A stretch of 40,157 nt of DNA from an uncultured Prevotella sp. (lineage in GTDB: Bacteria; Bacteroidota; Bacteroidia; Bacteroidales; Bacteroidaceae), in assembly GCA_944320285.1 (NCBI GenBank), contig CALUGX010000128.1, positions 1-40,157 of the forward strand, in the 5' to 3' direction. Below the pieces are notes generated by a model. It saw only the letters and a list, made by a program, of their open reading frames with translations. It ran no database searches and was not told where the DNA came from. A program made the translations under genes and the position numbers. This document shows, piece by piece, positions 17,255 through 26,009 of this stretch (positions are counted from its first letter, which is position 1; the number at the start of each line of letters is the position of its first letter).

Positions 17255-18466
17255 ATGAATACAAGACATATTCAGATAAGAGATTTTAATTACGATTTGC
17301 CGGATGAGCGTATTGCCAAGTTTCCTGTTATGCCCAGAGACCATAGCAAACTTTTGGTTTATAACAAGGGAAAGGTATCGGAAGATATGTTTTACAACAT
17401 TGCGGACTATCTTCCGAATGGTGCGTTGATGGTGTTTAACAATACGCGGGTAATCCAAGCGCGTATCCATTTTAAGAAAGAAACAGGTGCTTTAATTGAG
17501 GTGTTCCTTCTCGAACCGGCCCGGCCTTCTGACTATGAACAAATGTTTCAGTCGCGCGGTGAGTGTTCATGGTTGTGTTTGGTTGGTAATTTGAAGAAGT
17601 GGAAGGAAGGAACGCTGCGCCGTACATTTGAAATCAAAGGTAACAGTGTCACCCTTTCGGCTGAGCGTCGCCATGAGCAAGGCACAAGCCATTGGATAGA
17701 TTTTACATGGAACGGTGATGTTACGTTCGCCGATATTCTTGACACAGTCGGCGAATTGCCAATACCGCCGTATCTAAACAGGGAAACCGAGGAAAGTGAT
17801 AAGGTGACTTACCAGACAGTTTACTCGAAAATAAAGGGAAGTGTGGCTGCGCCTACAGCCGGTCTTCATTTCACAGATGACGTTTTGCGCTCGATAGATC
17901 TCCACGGTGTTGACCGTGAGGAGCTTACGCTCCATGTAGGTGCTGGAACATTCAAGCCCGTAAAGAGTGAAGAGATTGCCGGGCATAATATGCACACTGA
18001 ATATATCAGTGTGAGCCGTGCAACCCTTGAGAGGCTTGTCAGTCACGATGCACAGGCAATAGCCGTTGGCACAACCAGTGTACGCACATTGGAGAGCCTT
18101 TATTATGTCGGAGCACGTCTTGCAGTTAATCCTGATGCGACAGAAAGTGAGCTACATATAAGTCAATGGGAACCCTACGACACACATCCTGAAATAACTC
18201 CTACGGCAGCCATCGGCAACATAATAACTTATCTCGACCGCAACGATATGAGGGCGTTTCATGGTAGCACGCAGATTATCATAGCACCGGGATATGAATA
18301 TAAGATTGTTAAAATGCTCGTCACCAACTTCCATCAGCCTCAAAGTACATTATTGCTGCTTGTCAGTGCTTTTGTGCATGGCGATTGGCGTAAAATCTAT
18401 GATTATGCCCTTAGTAATGGTTTCAGATTCTTAAGTTATGGTGACAGTTCATTGTTGATACCGTGA
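17255..18466 (+). CDS. queA: S-adenosylmethionine:tRNA ribosyltransferase-isomerase
   Basis: QueA transfers and isomerises the ribose of SAM onto 7-aminomethyl-7-deazaguanine in tRNA, the step that makes epoxyqueuosine. Family signatures are RDFNYDLPDERIAKFPVMPRD at the start, MVFNNTRVIQAR, GELPIPPYLNRETEESDKV, YQTVYSKIKGSVAAPTAGLH, HVGAGTFKPVKSEEI and, near the end, LVTNFHQPQSTLLLLVSAF. The protein has 403 residues, somewhat longer than the roughly 350 of proteobacterial QueA, which is common in Bacteroidetes. It is the last gene of the moxR unit. I see no terminator hairpin right behind it. Confidence 0.96.
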   Translation: MNTRHIQIRDFNYDLPDERIAKFPVMPRDHSKLLVYNKGKVSEDMFYNIADYLPNGALMVFNNTRVIQARIHFKKETGALIEVFLLEPARPSDYEQMFQSRGECSWLCLVGNLKKWKEGTLRRTFEIKGNSVTLSAERRHEQGTSHWIDFTWNGDVTFADILDTVGELPIPPYLNRETEESDKVTYQTVYSKIKGSVAAPTAGLHFTDDVLRSIDLHGVDREELTLHVGAGTFKPVKSEEIAGHNMHTEYISVSRATLERLVSHDAQAIAVGTTSVRTLESLYYVGARLAVNPDATESELHISQWEPYDTHPEITPTAAIGNIITYLDRNDMRAFHGSTQIIIAPGYEYKIVKMLVTNFHQPQSTLLLLVSAFVHGDWRKIYDYALSNGFRFLSYGDSSLLIP

Positions 18467-18586
18467 TTTATTAAAATGAATAGTGGGATACGGATTATTA
18501 AACAATCACATTAAATGTGTATGCGTTAAATCCCTCTTTTCTTTTGTGTTCATTCTTGTTTTTTTATTCTTTCAAAAAATAAATTT

Positions 18587-19639
18587 ATGAAAATAGGAGA
18601 CAAAGTAAGATTTATAAGCGAAGTCGGCGGTGGAGTAATTGCCGGTTTCCGTGATAAAAACATAGTTTTAGTTGAAGACGAGGATGGCTTTCAGATTCCC
18701 GTGCGGATAAACGATGTTGTTGTCATTGACTGTGATGATTACGACATTAAGCCCGCTTCTCCGTCTCCCAAACCTTCTGTTGATAAAGATTACGATCCTG
18801 CCGACCGTCCTATAACTTTCCGTGCCGAACCTGAAGAACGAAAGGGGGGCGATGTGTTATCCGTATATCTAGCTTTTGTGCCGGTTGACAGCCGAGAACT
18901 TACCACCACAAAATTCGAGTCTTACCTTGTAAACGACAGCAACTATTATGTAACTTACACATATCTCTCAGCAGAGGGCGCAAGTTGGAGCCTACGTTCC
19001 AAAGGCGAAATAGAGCCAAATACAAAGTTGTTTGTAGAGGAGTTTGATCGAGAAGCCTTAAATCTCCTTGAGCGTGTCGCGGTGCAGCTTGTGGCTTATA
19101 AGCGTGATAAGAATTTCATAATCAAGCCTGCTATAGACGCAAGGTTACGCATTGACACAGTAAAGTTTTACAAGCTTCATACGTTCAAGGAAAATGATTT
19201 CTTTGAAGAACCGGCTCTTGTTTATACCATTGTTGAGAATGACCAGCCTGTGCGCCCCCTCGTTGTTGACGCTAAGAAGTTAAAGCAGGAGATGGCTCAA
19301 AAAGCAAAGGCGGACAGTCGTCCCGTGGTGCAACCTGCACGAAGCCGCAGTAAGAATGAACCGGTCGTTGTTGATCTTCATGCCACAGAGCTGCTTGAAA
19401 CCACTGCGGGAATGTCGGCAGCCGACATTCTCAACCATCAGCTTGACGTTTTTCGAAAGACAATGGACGAATACAAAGGTAAAAAAGGTGTAAGGTTGAT
19501 ATTTATACACGGTAAGGGTGAAGGTGTGCTTCGTCATGCAATTATTCATGAATTGAACTATCGTTATAAAAACTGCCCTTACCAAGATGCTTCGTTCCAA
19601 GAGTACGGATATGGAGCTACGCAAGTAACAATAAAGTGA
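18587..19639 (+). CDS. DUF2027 and Smr domain protein
   Basis: This 350-residue cytoplasmic protein begins with a small barrel-like region ([20 protein letters not shown]) that introduces DUF2027, running to about residue 235. A charged linker ([20 protein letters not shown]) precedes a C-terminal Smr domain (about 264-350) with VVDLHATEL and the core HGKGEGVLR. Smr domains, found in MutS2 and stand-alone proteins, bind or cut nucleic acids and have been linked to ribosome or RNA quality control and recombination. The specific role of the DUF2027-Smr combination is not known. About 120 AT-rich bases separate it from queA, with no clear promoter box seen. Confidence 0.9.
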   Translation: MKIGDKVRFISEVGGGVIAGFRDKNIVLVEDEDGFQIPVRINDVVVIDCDDYDIKPASPSPKPSVDKDYDPADRPITFRAEPEERKGGDVLSVYLAFVPVDSRELTTTKFESYLVNDSNYYVTYTYLSAEGASWSLRSKGEIEPNTKLFVEEFDREALNLLERVAVQLVAYKRDKNFIIKPAIDARLRIDTVKFYKLHTFKENDFFEEPALVYTIVENDQPVRPLVVDAKKLKQEMAQKAKADSRPVVQPARSRSKNEPVVVDLHATELLETTAGMSAADILNHQLDVFRKTMDEYKGKKGVRLIFIHGKGEGVLRHAIIHELNYRYKNCPYQDASFQEYGYGATQVTIK

Positions 19640-19761
19640 GTTAAGAATTAAAAATAAGGAAATATGCCTTCATAGATTAAAACGCAGATCACGCACTCAT
19701 AAAAGCATATTTTCTTAATTCGTAGTTAAAAGTCTCGATTCTTAATTTTTAATTTTAAAAG
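19640..19761. other. AT-rich spacer with imperfect inverted repeats
   Basis: Segments such as gaattaaaaataaggaaatatgc (in two parts, from about 19646) have imperfect complements at about 19707-19722 (gcatattttcttaatt) and 19737-19757. The stretch could fold into an AU-rich hairpin. No promoter box is recognised. Confidence 0.3.
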
Positions 19762-21684
19762 ATGCAATACGGATTTATGAAAGTTGCAGCCGGTGTCCCT
19801 TCACTGCGTGTTGCTGACTGCGAATACAACATTCAACAGATAGAAACTCTTGTTGCCAAGGCCGAGGGTTGGGGAGTAGAAGCTATGGTGTTCCCCGAAC
19901 TGTGTGTAACGGGTTACACTTGTCAAGACCTCTTTCATCAGACATTACTGCTTGAAAAAGCCGAGACGGGCATCCTTATGTTGCTCGACTTTACCCGCAA
20001 CCTTGACATAATAGTCGTAGTTGGCGTTCCCGTGCCTGTGGGTGATGTATTGCTAAACTGTGCCGCAGTAATCCAAAAGGGTGATCTGTTAGGACTTGTA
20101 CCTAAGACTTATTTGCCAAATTACGGCGAATTTTACGAGAAACGATGGTTTGCTTCAGCGTTAGATATTCAACCAACCGAAGTGCGTTATGCCGGCAACA
20201 AGGTGCTTGTAACATCTCAACCAACGCTGTTCCGTACGTGTGATGGAGCACTCATCGGTGTTGAAATTTGTGAAGACCTGTGGGCACCGGCACCTCCGAG
20301 TATAAGTCTTGCCCTCGCTGGTGCCGACGTCATACTCAACCTATCGGCCAGCGACGAACTTGTAGGCAAGCACGCTTACCTTGAGACGCTTATCGCGCAA
20401 CAAAGCGCACGTACAATTTCTGCATACGTTTACTCTGGTAGCGGGTACGGAGAAAGCACACAGGATGCTGTATATGCCGGTAACGCCTTAATATATGAGA
20501 ACGGGGCGCGTCTTGCCGCCGGCAGTCGTTTCAGCCTTGAGGCACAAGCTGTTGAAATGCAGGTTGACGTTGAGCGTTTGCGTGCCGAGCGCCGCGCCAA
20601 CAGCACGTTTGCGGCAGCATCCCGCGGCGTGTCAGCCAGGATTATTGATGCTCATACTGCCACTGCTGTACGTGATTTCGAGCTTGAACGCGCTATTGAA
20701 CCACATCCATTCATACCGAAAGCCACCGATATGGCTGCCACTTGCAACGAGATAATGTCCATACAGGCTCTCGGCTTGGCTAAGCGTCTCGCCCACACCG
20801 GTTGCCGTTCTGTTTTCATTGGCGTTAGCGGAGGCCTTGACAGTACGTTGGCCCTACTTGTTGCAGCCAAGGCTGTTGACGCCCTAGGTTTGTCTCGTAC
20901 GGCTATCACAGGCGTAACGATGCCGGGGTTTGGCACGACAGGACGAACCCATAGCAACGCTACGGCCTTAATGCGAGGACTTGGCATTACTATGTGCCAA
21001 GTAGACATCACGGCCGCCGTCAGCCGCCACTTCAGTGACATAGGCCATAACCCTGACGAGCATGACGTAACCTATGAGAACAGCCAGGCACGCGAACGCA
21101 CACAAGTGCTTATGGATATGGCAAACCAAGCCGGCGGGATGGTCGTCGGAACAGGGGACTTGTCAGAGTTGGCCCTTGGCTGGGCCACGTATAACGGCGA
21201 CCATATAAGTATGTATGGAGTCAATGCCGGCGTGCCCAAGACTCTTGTGCGCTATCTTGTGCGCCATGCGGCGGACGGTCTTGAAGAAGAAGTGCGCACT
21301 ACACTGCTTGATATACTTGACACTCCCGTAAGTCCCGAACTCGTGCCGGCAGCTGCGGACGGCACCATAAGCCAGAAGACCGAAGACATCGTAGGTCCGT
21401 ATGAGTTGCATGACTTCTTCCTTTATTATATGTTACGTTTCGGTTTCAGCCCGTTGAGACTTTATTTGATGGCGCGTAAGGCATTTGCCGGTGCTTATGC
21501 CGACGATGTCATTAAGCATTGGCTTACGGTGTTCATACGCCGCTTCTTCTCGCAGCAGTTCAAACGTTCATGTCTGCCTGACGGTCCGAAGGTCGGTAGT
21601 GTCAGCCTCAGTCCTCGTACAGATTGGCGGATGTCGAGCGATGCTGTCGCAGCTTTATGGCTTAAAGAATGTGAGAGATTGTGA
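19762..21684 (+). CDS. nadE: Glutamine-dependent NAD+ synthetase
   Basis: The 640-residue two-domain enzyme makes NAD+ from deamido-NAD+, ATP and glutamine. The N-terminal nitrilase-type glutaminase has the Glu-Lys-Cys triad: E46 (FPELCVTGY), K115 (LVPKTYLPNYGEFYE) and C170 (GVEICEDLWAP). The C-terminal ammonia-dependent synthetase has the ATP-pyrophosphatase loop GVSGGLDSTLAL (SGGLDS, 356-361) and GTGDLSELALGW. Length is typical for bacterial glutamine-dependent NadE. It is probably a separate transcription unit, ended by a hairpin at 21707-21742. Confidence 0.97.
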   Translation: MQYGFMKVAAGVPSLRVADCEYNIQQIETLVAKAEGWGVEAMVFPELCVTGYTCQDLFHQTLLLEKAETGILMLLDFTRNLDIIVVVGVPVPVGDVLLNCAAVIQKGDLLGLVPKTYLPNYGEFYEKRWFASALDIQPTEVRYAGNKVLVTSQPTLFRTCDGALIGVEICEDLWAPAPPSISLALAGADVILNLSASDELVGKHAYLETLIAQQSARTISAYVYSGSGYGESTQDAVYAGNALIYENGARLAAGSRFSLEAQAVEMQVDVERLRAERRANSTFAAASRGVSARIIDAHTATAVRDFELERAIEPHPFIPKATDMAATCNEIMSIQALGLAKRLAHTGCRSVFIGVSGGLDSTLALLVAAKAVDALGLSRTAITGVTMPGFGTTGRTHSNATALMRGLGITMCQVDITAAVSRHFSDIGHNPDEHDVTYENSQARERTQVLMDMANQAGGMVVGTGDLSELALGWATYNGDHISMYGVNAGVPKTLVRYLVRHAADGLEEEVRTTLLDILDTPVSPELVPAAADGTISQKTEDIVGPYELHDFFLYYMLRFGFSPLRLYLMARKAFAGAYADDVIKHWLTVFIRRFFSQQFKRSCLPDGPKVGSVSLSPRTDWRMSSDAVAALWLKECERL

Positions 21685-21706
21685 TTTCTTTTTTTATTAA
21701 ACAAGG

Positions 21707-21742
21707 AAACGCGAAAGACAGCAATGCCGTTCGCGTTTTTTT
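21707..21742 (+). terminator. Intrinsic terminator of nadE
   Basis: aaacgcgaa (21707-21715) and ttcgcgttt (21730-21738) form a 9-bp stem with a 14-base loop, followed by further T residues to 21742. It lies 22 bases past the nadE stop codon. Confidence 0.8.
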
Positions 21743-21916
21743 GGTATTGTTCTTATAGAGAAACTCTGGCTACAAGTCAGGACAAGCGTCTGATTAACTC
21801 ACGTATAATAAAAGTGGATGATGGGACAAGTGTTGTTCTATGTAGGTTTGACATTCGACATTTTTCATTTTATCAAGCACTTAAGGCGTAATCATGTTTA
21901 ATGCAAATATTCTACG

Positions 21917-22420
21917 TCACCTTGCGATAATATTTTTTTCAACGCGATATACCCAATGCGGCATTTCAACCCCGCGATAATGTTTTATTATTGTGTCAAC
22001 TTTATTCATTCCATTGCGGATGGCGACATTCTGCGACGGGATGTTTGTATCTCGGATTATTGAGTATAGGACGTTAAAGTGTAATGGTTCAAATCCATAT
22101 TTTCGGCAAGCCATTGCGGCTTCTGTGGCATAGCCTTTGTGCCAATGTTCGTACGCGAATAAGTATCCGATTTCAGGCACTTGTGTATTCTTGTAGTCTT
22201 GCATCGTTATGCCACATTGCCCAATCATCTCATTGGTGTCTTTTTTCAAGACAGCCCATAGTCCAAATCCGTATTCTTTGTATCGTTGAAGCTGCTTTTG
22301 AAGCCATGCCAATGTATCTTCATTGTTAAAAGGACCATTATAGGCATACATTACACGTTCATCTTGTAATATTGTAGCTAAAGGTTTAATGTCAGCGAAG
22401 CTCATCTCCCGGAGTTGCAA
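21917..22420 (-). CDS. GNAT acetyltransferase, RimJ/RimL type, start disrupted
   Basis: The 167 residues from TTG 22418-22420 cover a GNAT fold of the Acetyltransf_3 type: PEIGYLFAYEHWHKGYATEA is the acetyl-CoA-binding motif region and SQNVAIRNGMNKV the typical later element. Substrate unknown. The N-terminus is odd. Codons upstream of the TTG read IETPR, so the frame continues as the family-like IETPRLQLREMSFADI, yet the only ATG upstream (22452-22454) is in another frame and a stop lies in between. Removing one base near 22444-22445 would give MTTLFIIETPRLQLREM. Either a one-base insertion has damaged the gene, or TTG or an ATT codon starts it, or this is a sequencing error. Confidence 0.75.
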   Translation of the reverse strand: MQLREMSFADIKPLATILQDERVMYAYNGPFNNEDTLAWLQKQLQRYKEYGFGLWAVLKKDTNEMIGQCGITMQDYKNTQVPEIGYLFAYEHWHKGYATEAAMACRKYGFEPLHFNVLYSIIRDTNIPSQNVAIRNGMNKVDTIIKHYRGVEMPHWVYRVEKNIIAR

Positions 22421-22484
22421 CCTTGGGGTTTCTATAATAAATAGGTGTTGTCATGAAATTGTATTCAAAATTATGCAGTAAAAT

Positions 22485-23420
22485 TTAATCATCAATACTT
22501 GTTTGCCTGTATAATTGGCCTTGGCGTGCTCCTACTTTTTTCATGTGGTTGTCAAGCAGGTTGGCAAACTCATGGTTCTTCAGTCCCCAGCGGGGTGCTA
22601 TGAGCATATCCGAAGGCGACTGTGACGTAAAGCGGTCGAGGATGATGTCGGGGCGCAGATGCTGTATGTATTTGGTTAGCACTGTTACATATTCTTCTGG
22701 TGAATACAGGTGGAACGGGTGATTTTGATATTCATTGGCGAGACGTGTGCCACGTATTATTTGCAACTGGTGGATTTTCAGGATGTTGAGCTTAGTCTCA
22801 GAAATTATTTCCGCCTGGCGGATACACTCCTGTTCGTCGTCGCCCGGCAGACCAATGATGACGTGTCCGCCGGTGATGATGCCGCGGGAGGCTGTCTCAT
22901 AGATCGCGCGGCGTGAACATTCAAAGGTATGCCCGCGGTTGATGGCTTTAAGCGTGGCATTGTTGGCACTCTCAATGCCATACTCTACGGTGACAAACAC
23001 TTGGTGCGAAAGTTGTACAAGATAATCAAGCAGTCTGTCGTCAACACAGTCTGGGCGTGTGCCAATCGCAATACCTATAACGCCTGGTACGCCAAGGGCT
23101 TCTTCGTATTTGCGCTTCAGTTCGTCAAGCGGGGCGTAAGTGCCAGTGTATGCTTGGAAGTAGGCTATGTATCTCATCTCAGGGTATTTATGTGAGAAAA
23201 AACGTTTGCCATCTTCTATTTGCCTGGTTATTGGTCTCGGTTCGCCGCATTGTCGGCAATATGTTGGGCTGAATGTGTTGTTGTCACAAAAGGCGCATCC
23301 GCCGCGGCTGATGCGCCCGTCACGGTTAGGACAGGTAAAGCCGCCGTCAACGGATATTTTCTGCACTTTAAAGGGAAAGCGCGACCGTAGCCATGTTCCA
23401 AAATCGTTGTAGCAGTTCAT
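22485..23420 (-). CDS. TIGR01212 family radical SAM protein
   Basis: The 311-residue protein has the family's variant iron-sulfur motif C30-x11-C42-x2-C45 (TCPNRDGRISRGGCAFC) with downstream IGIAIGTRPDCVDD, VFVTVEYGIESANNATLKAI and GGHVIIGLPGDDEQE, the SAM-binding barrel signatures. It corresponds to the YhcC-like radical SAM group, whose reaction is not established. Radical SAM enzymes reductively cleave SAM to form a 5'-deoxyadenosyl radical. The ATG at 23418-23420 gives the usual N-terminus (MNCYNDFGTWLRSRFPFKVQ). The GNAT gene follows after about 64 bases on the same strand. Confidence 0.93.
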   Translation of the reverse strand: MNCYNDFGTWLRSRFPFKVQKISVDGGFTCPNRDGRISRGGCAFCDNNTFSPTYCRQCGEPRPITRQIEDGKRFFSHKYPEMRYIAYFQAYTGTYAPLDELKRKYEEALGVPGVIGIAIGTRPDCVDDRLLDYLVQLSHQVFVTVEYGIESANNATLKAINRGHTFECSRRAIYETASRGIITGGHVIIGLPGDDEQECIRQAEIISETKLNILKIHQLQIIRGTRLANEYQNHPFHLYSPEEYVTVLTKYIQHLRPDIILDRFTSQSPSDMLIAPRWGLKNHEFANLLDNHMKKVGARQGQLYRQTSIDD

Positions 23421-23769
23421 TTTTAGGTTGTATGTTTTTTTAGGGTATATGGTTATGGGATATACAGTCGTAATTTGTTGATTTTCTGGCTGTAAAACCT
23501 AATATTGCAAAACGTGCCGTATTGCTTGGCAAGAAGGCATGTTTTACGTTGCGTTTTGCCATATTTTGCATGATGAAAGGGCATGAATTGCAATCCTGCC
23601 AGTTTGATGTGAAATTTCATAACAATAAAACACTGTCACGGTATTGCGGCTAAAAGCCAACGAGGATAACCGTAAAACCACAAAACTCGTTAATATCTTT
23701 TAAATCTATCGTGATTGCAAATATAGTGAAAAATAGCTATCTTTGCCCCAAACAAACATAAAAATAGCA
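23421..23769. other. Intergenic region with inverted repeat, before the peptidase operon
   Basis: This 349-base divergent gap holds the dpp4 promoter (23738-23745) and an inverted repeat: aatattgcaaaacg (23501-23514) with cgttttgccatatt (23552-23565), 13 of 14 positions complementary. Sequence near 23605-23645 (gatgtgaa ... gtcacggta) resembles 7600-7635 in the gap before moxR. No gene is seen. Confidence 0.55.
23738..23745 (+). promoter_or_regulatory. Promoter -7 box of the peptidase-ior operon
   Basis: TATCTTTG matches TAnnTTTG and lies 24 bases before the peptidase ATG. The expected -33 site reads ATTG (23714-23717), one change from TTTG, at 20 bases spacing. Confidence 0.75.
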
Positions 23770-25974
23770 ATGAAAAAGATTATTGTCATGTGTGCGGCAT
23801 TGTTGTTAGCCGTTAGTGGCGTTGTCGCCCAAAGCGGGCTTCAAATGGAAAGCATTGCCAAAGGAGAACTTTCGGCGGAACACCTTAGTGCACTGACGCC
23901 GTTGTCAGATGGCGAAAGCTATGCAATGATAAGCAAGGACGGCAAAAAAGTGGTGAAATACTCATTTAAGACGGGCCGGCAGACCGGTGTGTTGTTCGAT
24001 GTGGACAATACGGTAGGTGAGAGTGTCAGTGCGTTCGATGGATACATACTAAGCCCGGACGGGACGAAGATGCTGATACGGACAAAGACGAAGCGGATTT
24101 ACCGACGCTCGTTTACAGCCACATATTATATTTATACGATTGCCGACAGAAAGATGGAACGGTTGTCGGACAACGGGCCGCAACAGGCTCCGGTATGGTC
24201 GCCAGACGGTCTGAAGGTGGCTTTTGTGCGTGACAATAATATTTACTTGATAAAGTTGCTATACGGCAATTCTGAAAGCCAAGTGACGAAAGACGGCAAG
24301 CGCAACGAGGTTATCAACGGAGTGCCCGACTGGGTTAGCGAGGAGGAATTCGCTTTTAATTCCGCTTTGGCGTTCAATGCCGACGGTACGATGCTTTGTT
24401 GGATTAGGTATGATGAGCGTGAAGTGCCAACATATTCTTTGCAAATGTATAAGGGCATGGATCCTGAAAAGACCGAATATACGGAATATCCCGGTCTGTA
24501 TTCATATAAGTACCCGAAAGCCGGCATGACAAACTCAAAGATGTCGGTGATGAGTTACGACACGCAGTCGCGCCAGACGCGCACAATGCAGCTGCCACTT
24601 GACGCCGACGGATACGTCACAAGGATTAAGGCTACGGGCGATGCAGCCAAGATGATAGTTTACACCATGAACCGTCACCAAGACAAACTTTGCCTGTATT
24701 CGGTCAATCCGCGCAGCACTGTTTGCAAATTGCTGATAGATGAAAGTGTGCCTAAATACGTGAAGGTTGAGGCTATGGATGGCATCCAAGTTACAGATAA
24801 CCATATACTGATACCTAGCGACAGATCGGGATATATGCAGCTTTATCTTTACAGCCTGACGGGGCAGTTGCAAAAACGCCTCACGAACACGGAGTATGAT
24901 GTCACTGACGTTTACGGCTATGACGAGAATACGGGAAATGTGTATTACCAGGCAGCTGGAAATAATCCGATGAACCGCGAGGTTTATGTTACGACAAAGA
25001 ACGGCAAGACTACCAGCCTGACACAAGGCAAGGGATGGAACAGTGCTATGTTCAGCAAGAATTTCAAATATTTCATAAATCAATGGAGCGACAGCAATAC
25101 GCCTTACCAGTATTCGCTATGCACAAATGACGGTAAGAAAACGGTAACATTGATTGACAATGAGGCGCTTAAAGCAAAGCTCTCACGGTGCAATATCGCA
25201 GTGAAGGAGTTTTTTAAGTTTACGACATCTGAAGGCGTTGAGCTTAATGGGGTAATGATTAAGCCTGTTGACTTTGATCCGAATAAAAAGTATCCAGTAA
25301 TAATGTGGCAATATAGCGGTCCCGGCAGCCAGCAGGTTGTCAATTCATGGGACGTGGGTTCGATGGGGAATGGCGGTTTACTTGACGCATATATGGCTAA
25401 TCAAGGTTTTATCCTTGTTTGTGTTGACGGGCGTGGAACTGGAGCGCGTGGCGCGGATTTTGAGAAGTGTACGTACCTGAAACTTGGCGAACTTGAAGCG
25501 AAAGACCAGGTGGAAGCTGCTGTTTACCTTGGTTCGCTGCCATACGTTGATAAAGATAATGTTGGAATATGGGGATGGAGCTATGGCGGATTTACTACTC
25601 TGATGAGCATGAGTGAAGGCCGTAATGTGTTCAAAGCCGGTGTAGCTGTAGCTGCGCCTACCGATTGGAGATTTTATGACACTGTGTATTCTGAGCGTTA
25701 TATGCGCACTCCGAAAGAGAACCCATCAGGATATGACATTAACCCGATAAAGCGTGCCGGTAAGTTGCACGGAGCATTACTATTGTGCCACGGTCTTGCC
25801 GACGATAATGTTCATCCGCAAAACTTGTTTGAATACACAGAGGCACTTGTACAAGCTGACAAGGATTTTAAGATGAACGTTTACACAAACCGTGATCATA
25901 GCATTTATGGCGGCAATACACGCAACCACCTGTACAGGCAGATATTGCAGTTCTTTACTGAAAACCTGAAATAA
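23770..25974 (+). CDS. Dipeptidyl peptidase IV (S9B serine peptidase)
   Basis: The 734-residue protein starts at ATG 23770 with a signal peptide (MKKIIVMCAALLLAVSGVVA, cut before Q); an in-frame TTG at 23743 lies inside the promoter. An N-terminal beta-propeller (about 30-470) includes the WVSEEEFAFN segment, whose paired Glu residues bind the substrate amino terminus in DPP IV. The C-terminal alpha/beta hydrolase has the nucleophile in GWSYGGF (Ser near 604), Asp in GLADDNVH (near 678) and His in RDHSIYGG (near 710). It should release X-Pro or X-Ala dipeptides in the periplasm. It heads an operon with the DUF4861 gene and ior genes. A broader S9 specificity is possible. Confidence 0.93.
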   Translation: MKKIIVMCAALLLAVSGVVAQSGLQMESIAKGELSAEHLSALTPLSDGESYAMISKDGKKVVKYSFKTGRQTGVLFDVDNTVGESVSAFDGYILSPDGTKMLIRTKTKRIYRRSFTATYYIYTIADRKMERLSDNGPQQAPVWSPDGLKVAFVRDNNIYLIKLLYGNSESQVTKDGKRNEVINGVPDWVSEEEFAFNSALAFNADGTMLCWIRYDEREVPTYSLQMYKGMDPEKTEYTEYPGLYSYKYPKAGMTNSKMSVMSYDTQSRQTRTMQLPLDADGYVTRIKATGDAAKMIVYTMNRHQDKLCLYSVNPRSTVCKLLIDESVPKYVKVEAMDGIQVTDNHILIPSDRSGYMQLYLYSLTGQLQKRLTNTEYDVTDVYGYDENTGNVYYQAAGNNPMNREVYVTTKNGKTTSLTQGKGWNSAMFSKNFKYFINQWSDSNTPYQYSLCTNDGKKTVTLIDNEALKAKLSRCNIAVKEFFKFTTSEGVELNGVMIKPVDFDPNKKYPVIMWQYSGPGSQQVVNSWDVGSMGNGGLLDAYMANQGFILVCVDGRGTGARGADFEKCTYLKLGELEAKDQVEAAVYLGSLPYVDKDNVGIWGWSYGGFTTLMSMSEGRNVFKAGVAVAAPTDWRFYDTVYSERYMRTPKENPSGYDINPIKRAGKLHGALLLCHGLADDNVHPQNLFEYTEALVQADKDFKMNVYTNRDHSIYGGNTRNHLYRQILQFFTENLK

Positions 25975-26009
25975 AATAGATTTATTTAATAATACAAACA
26001 ATTAATGAA

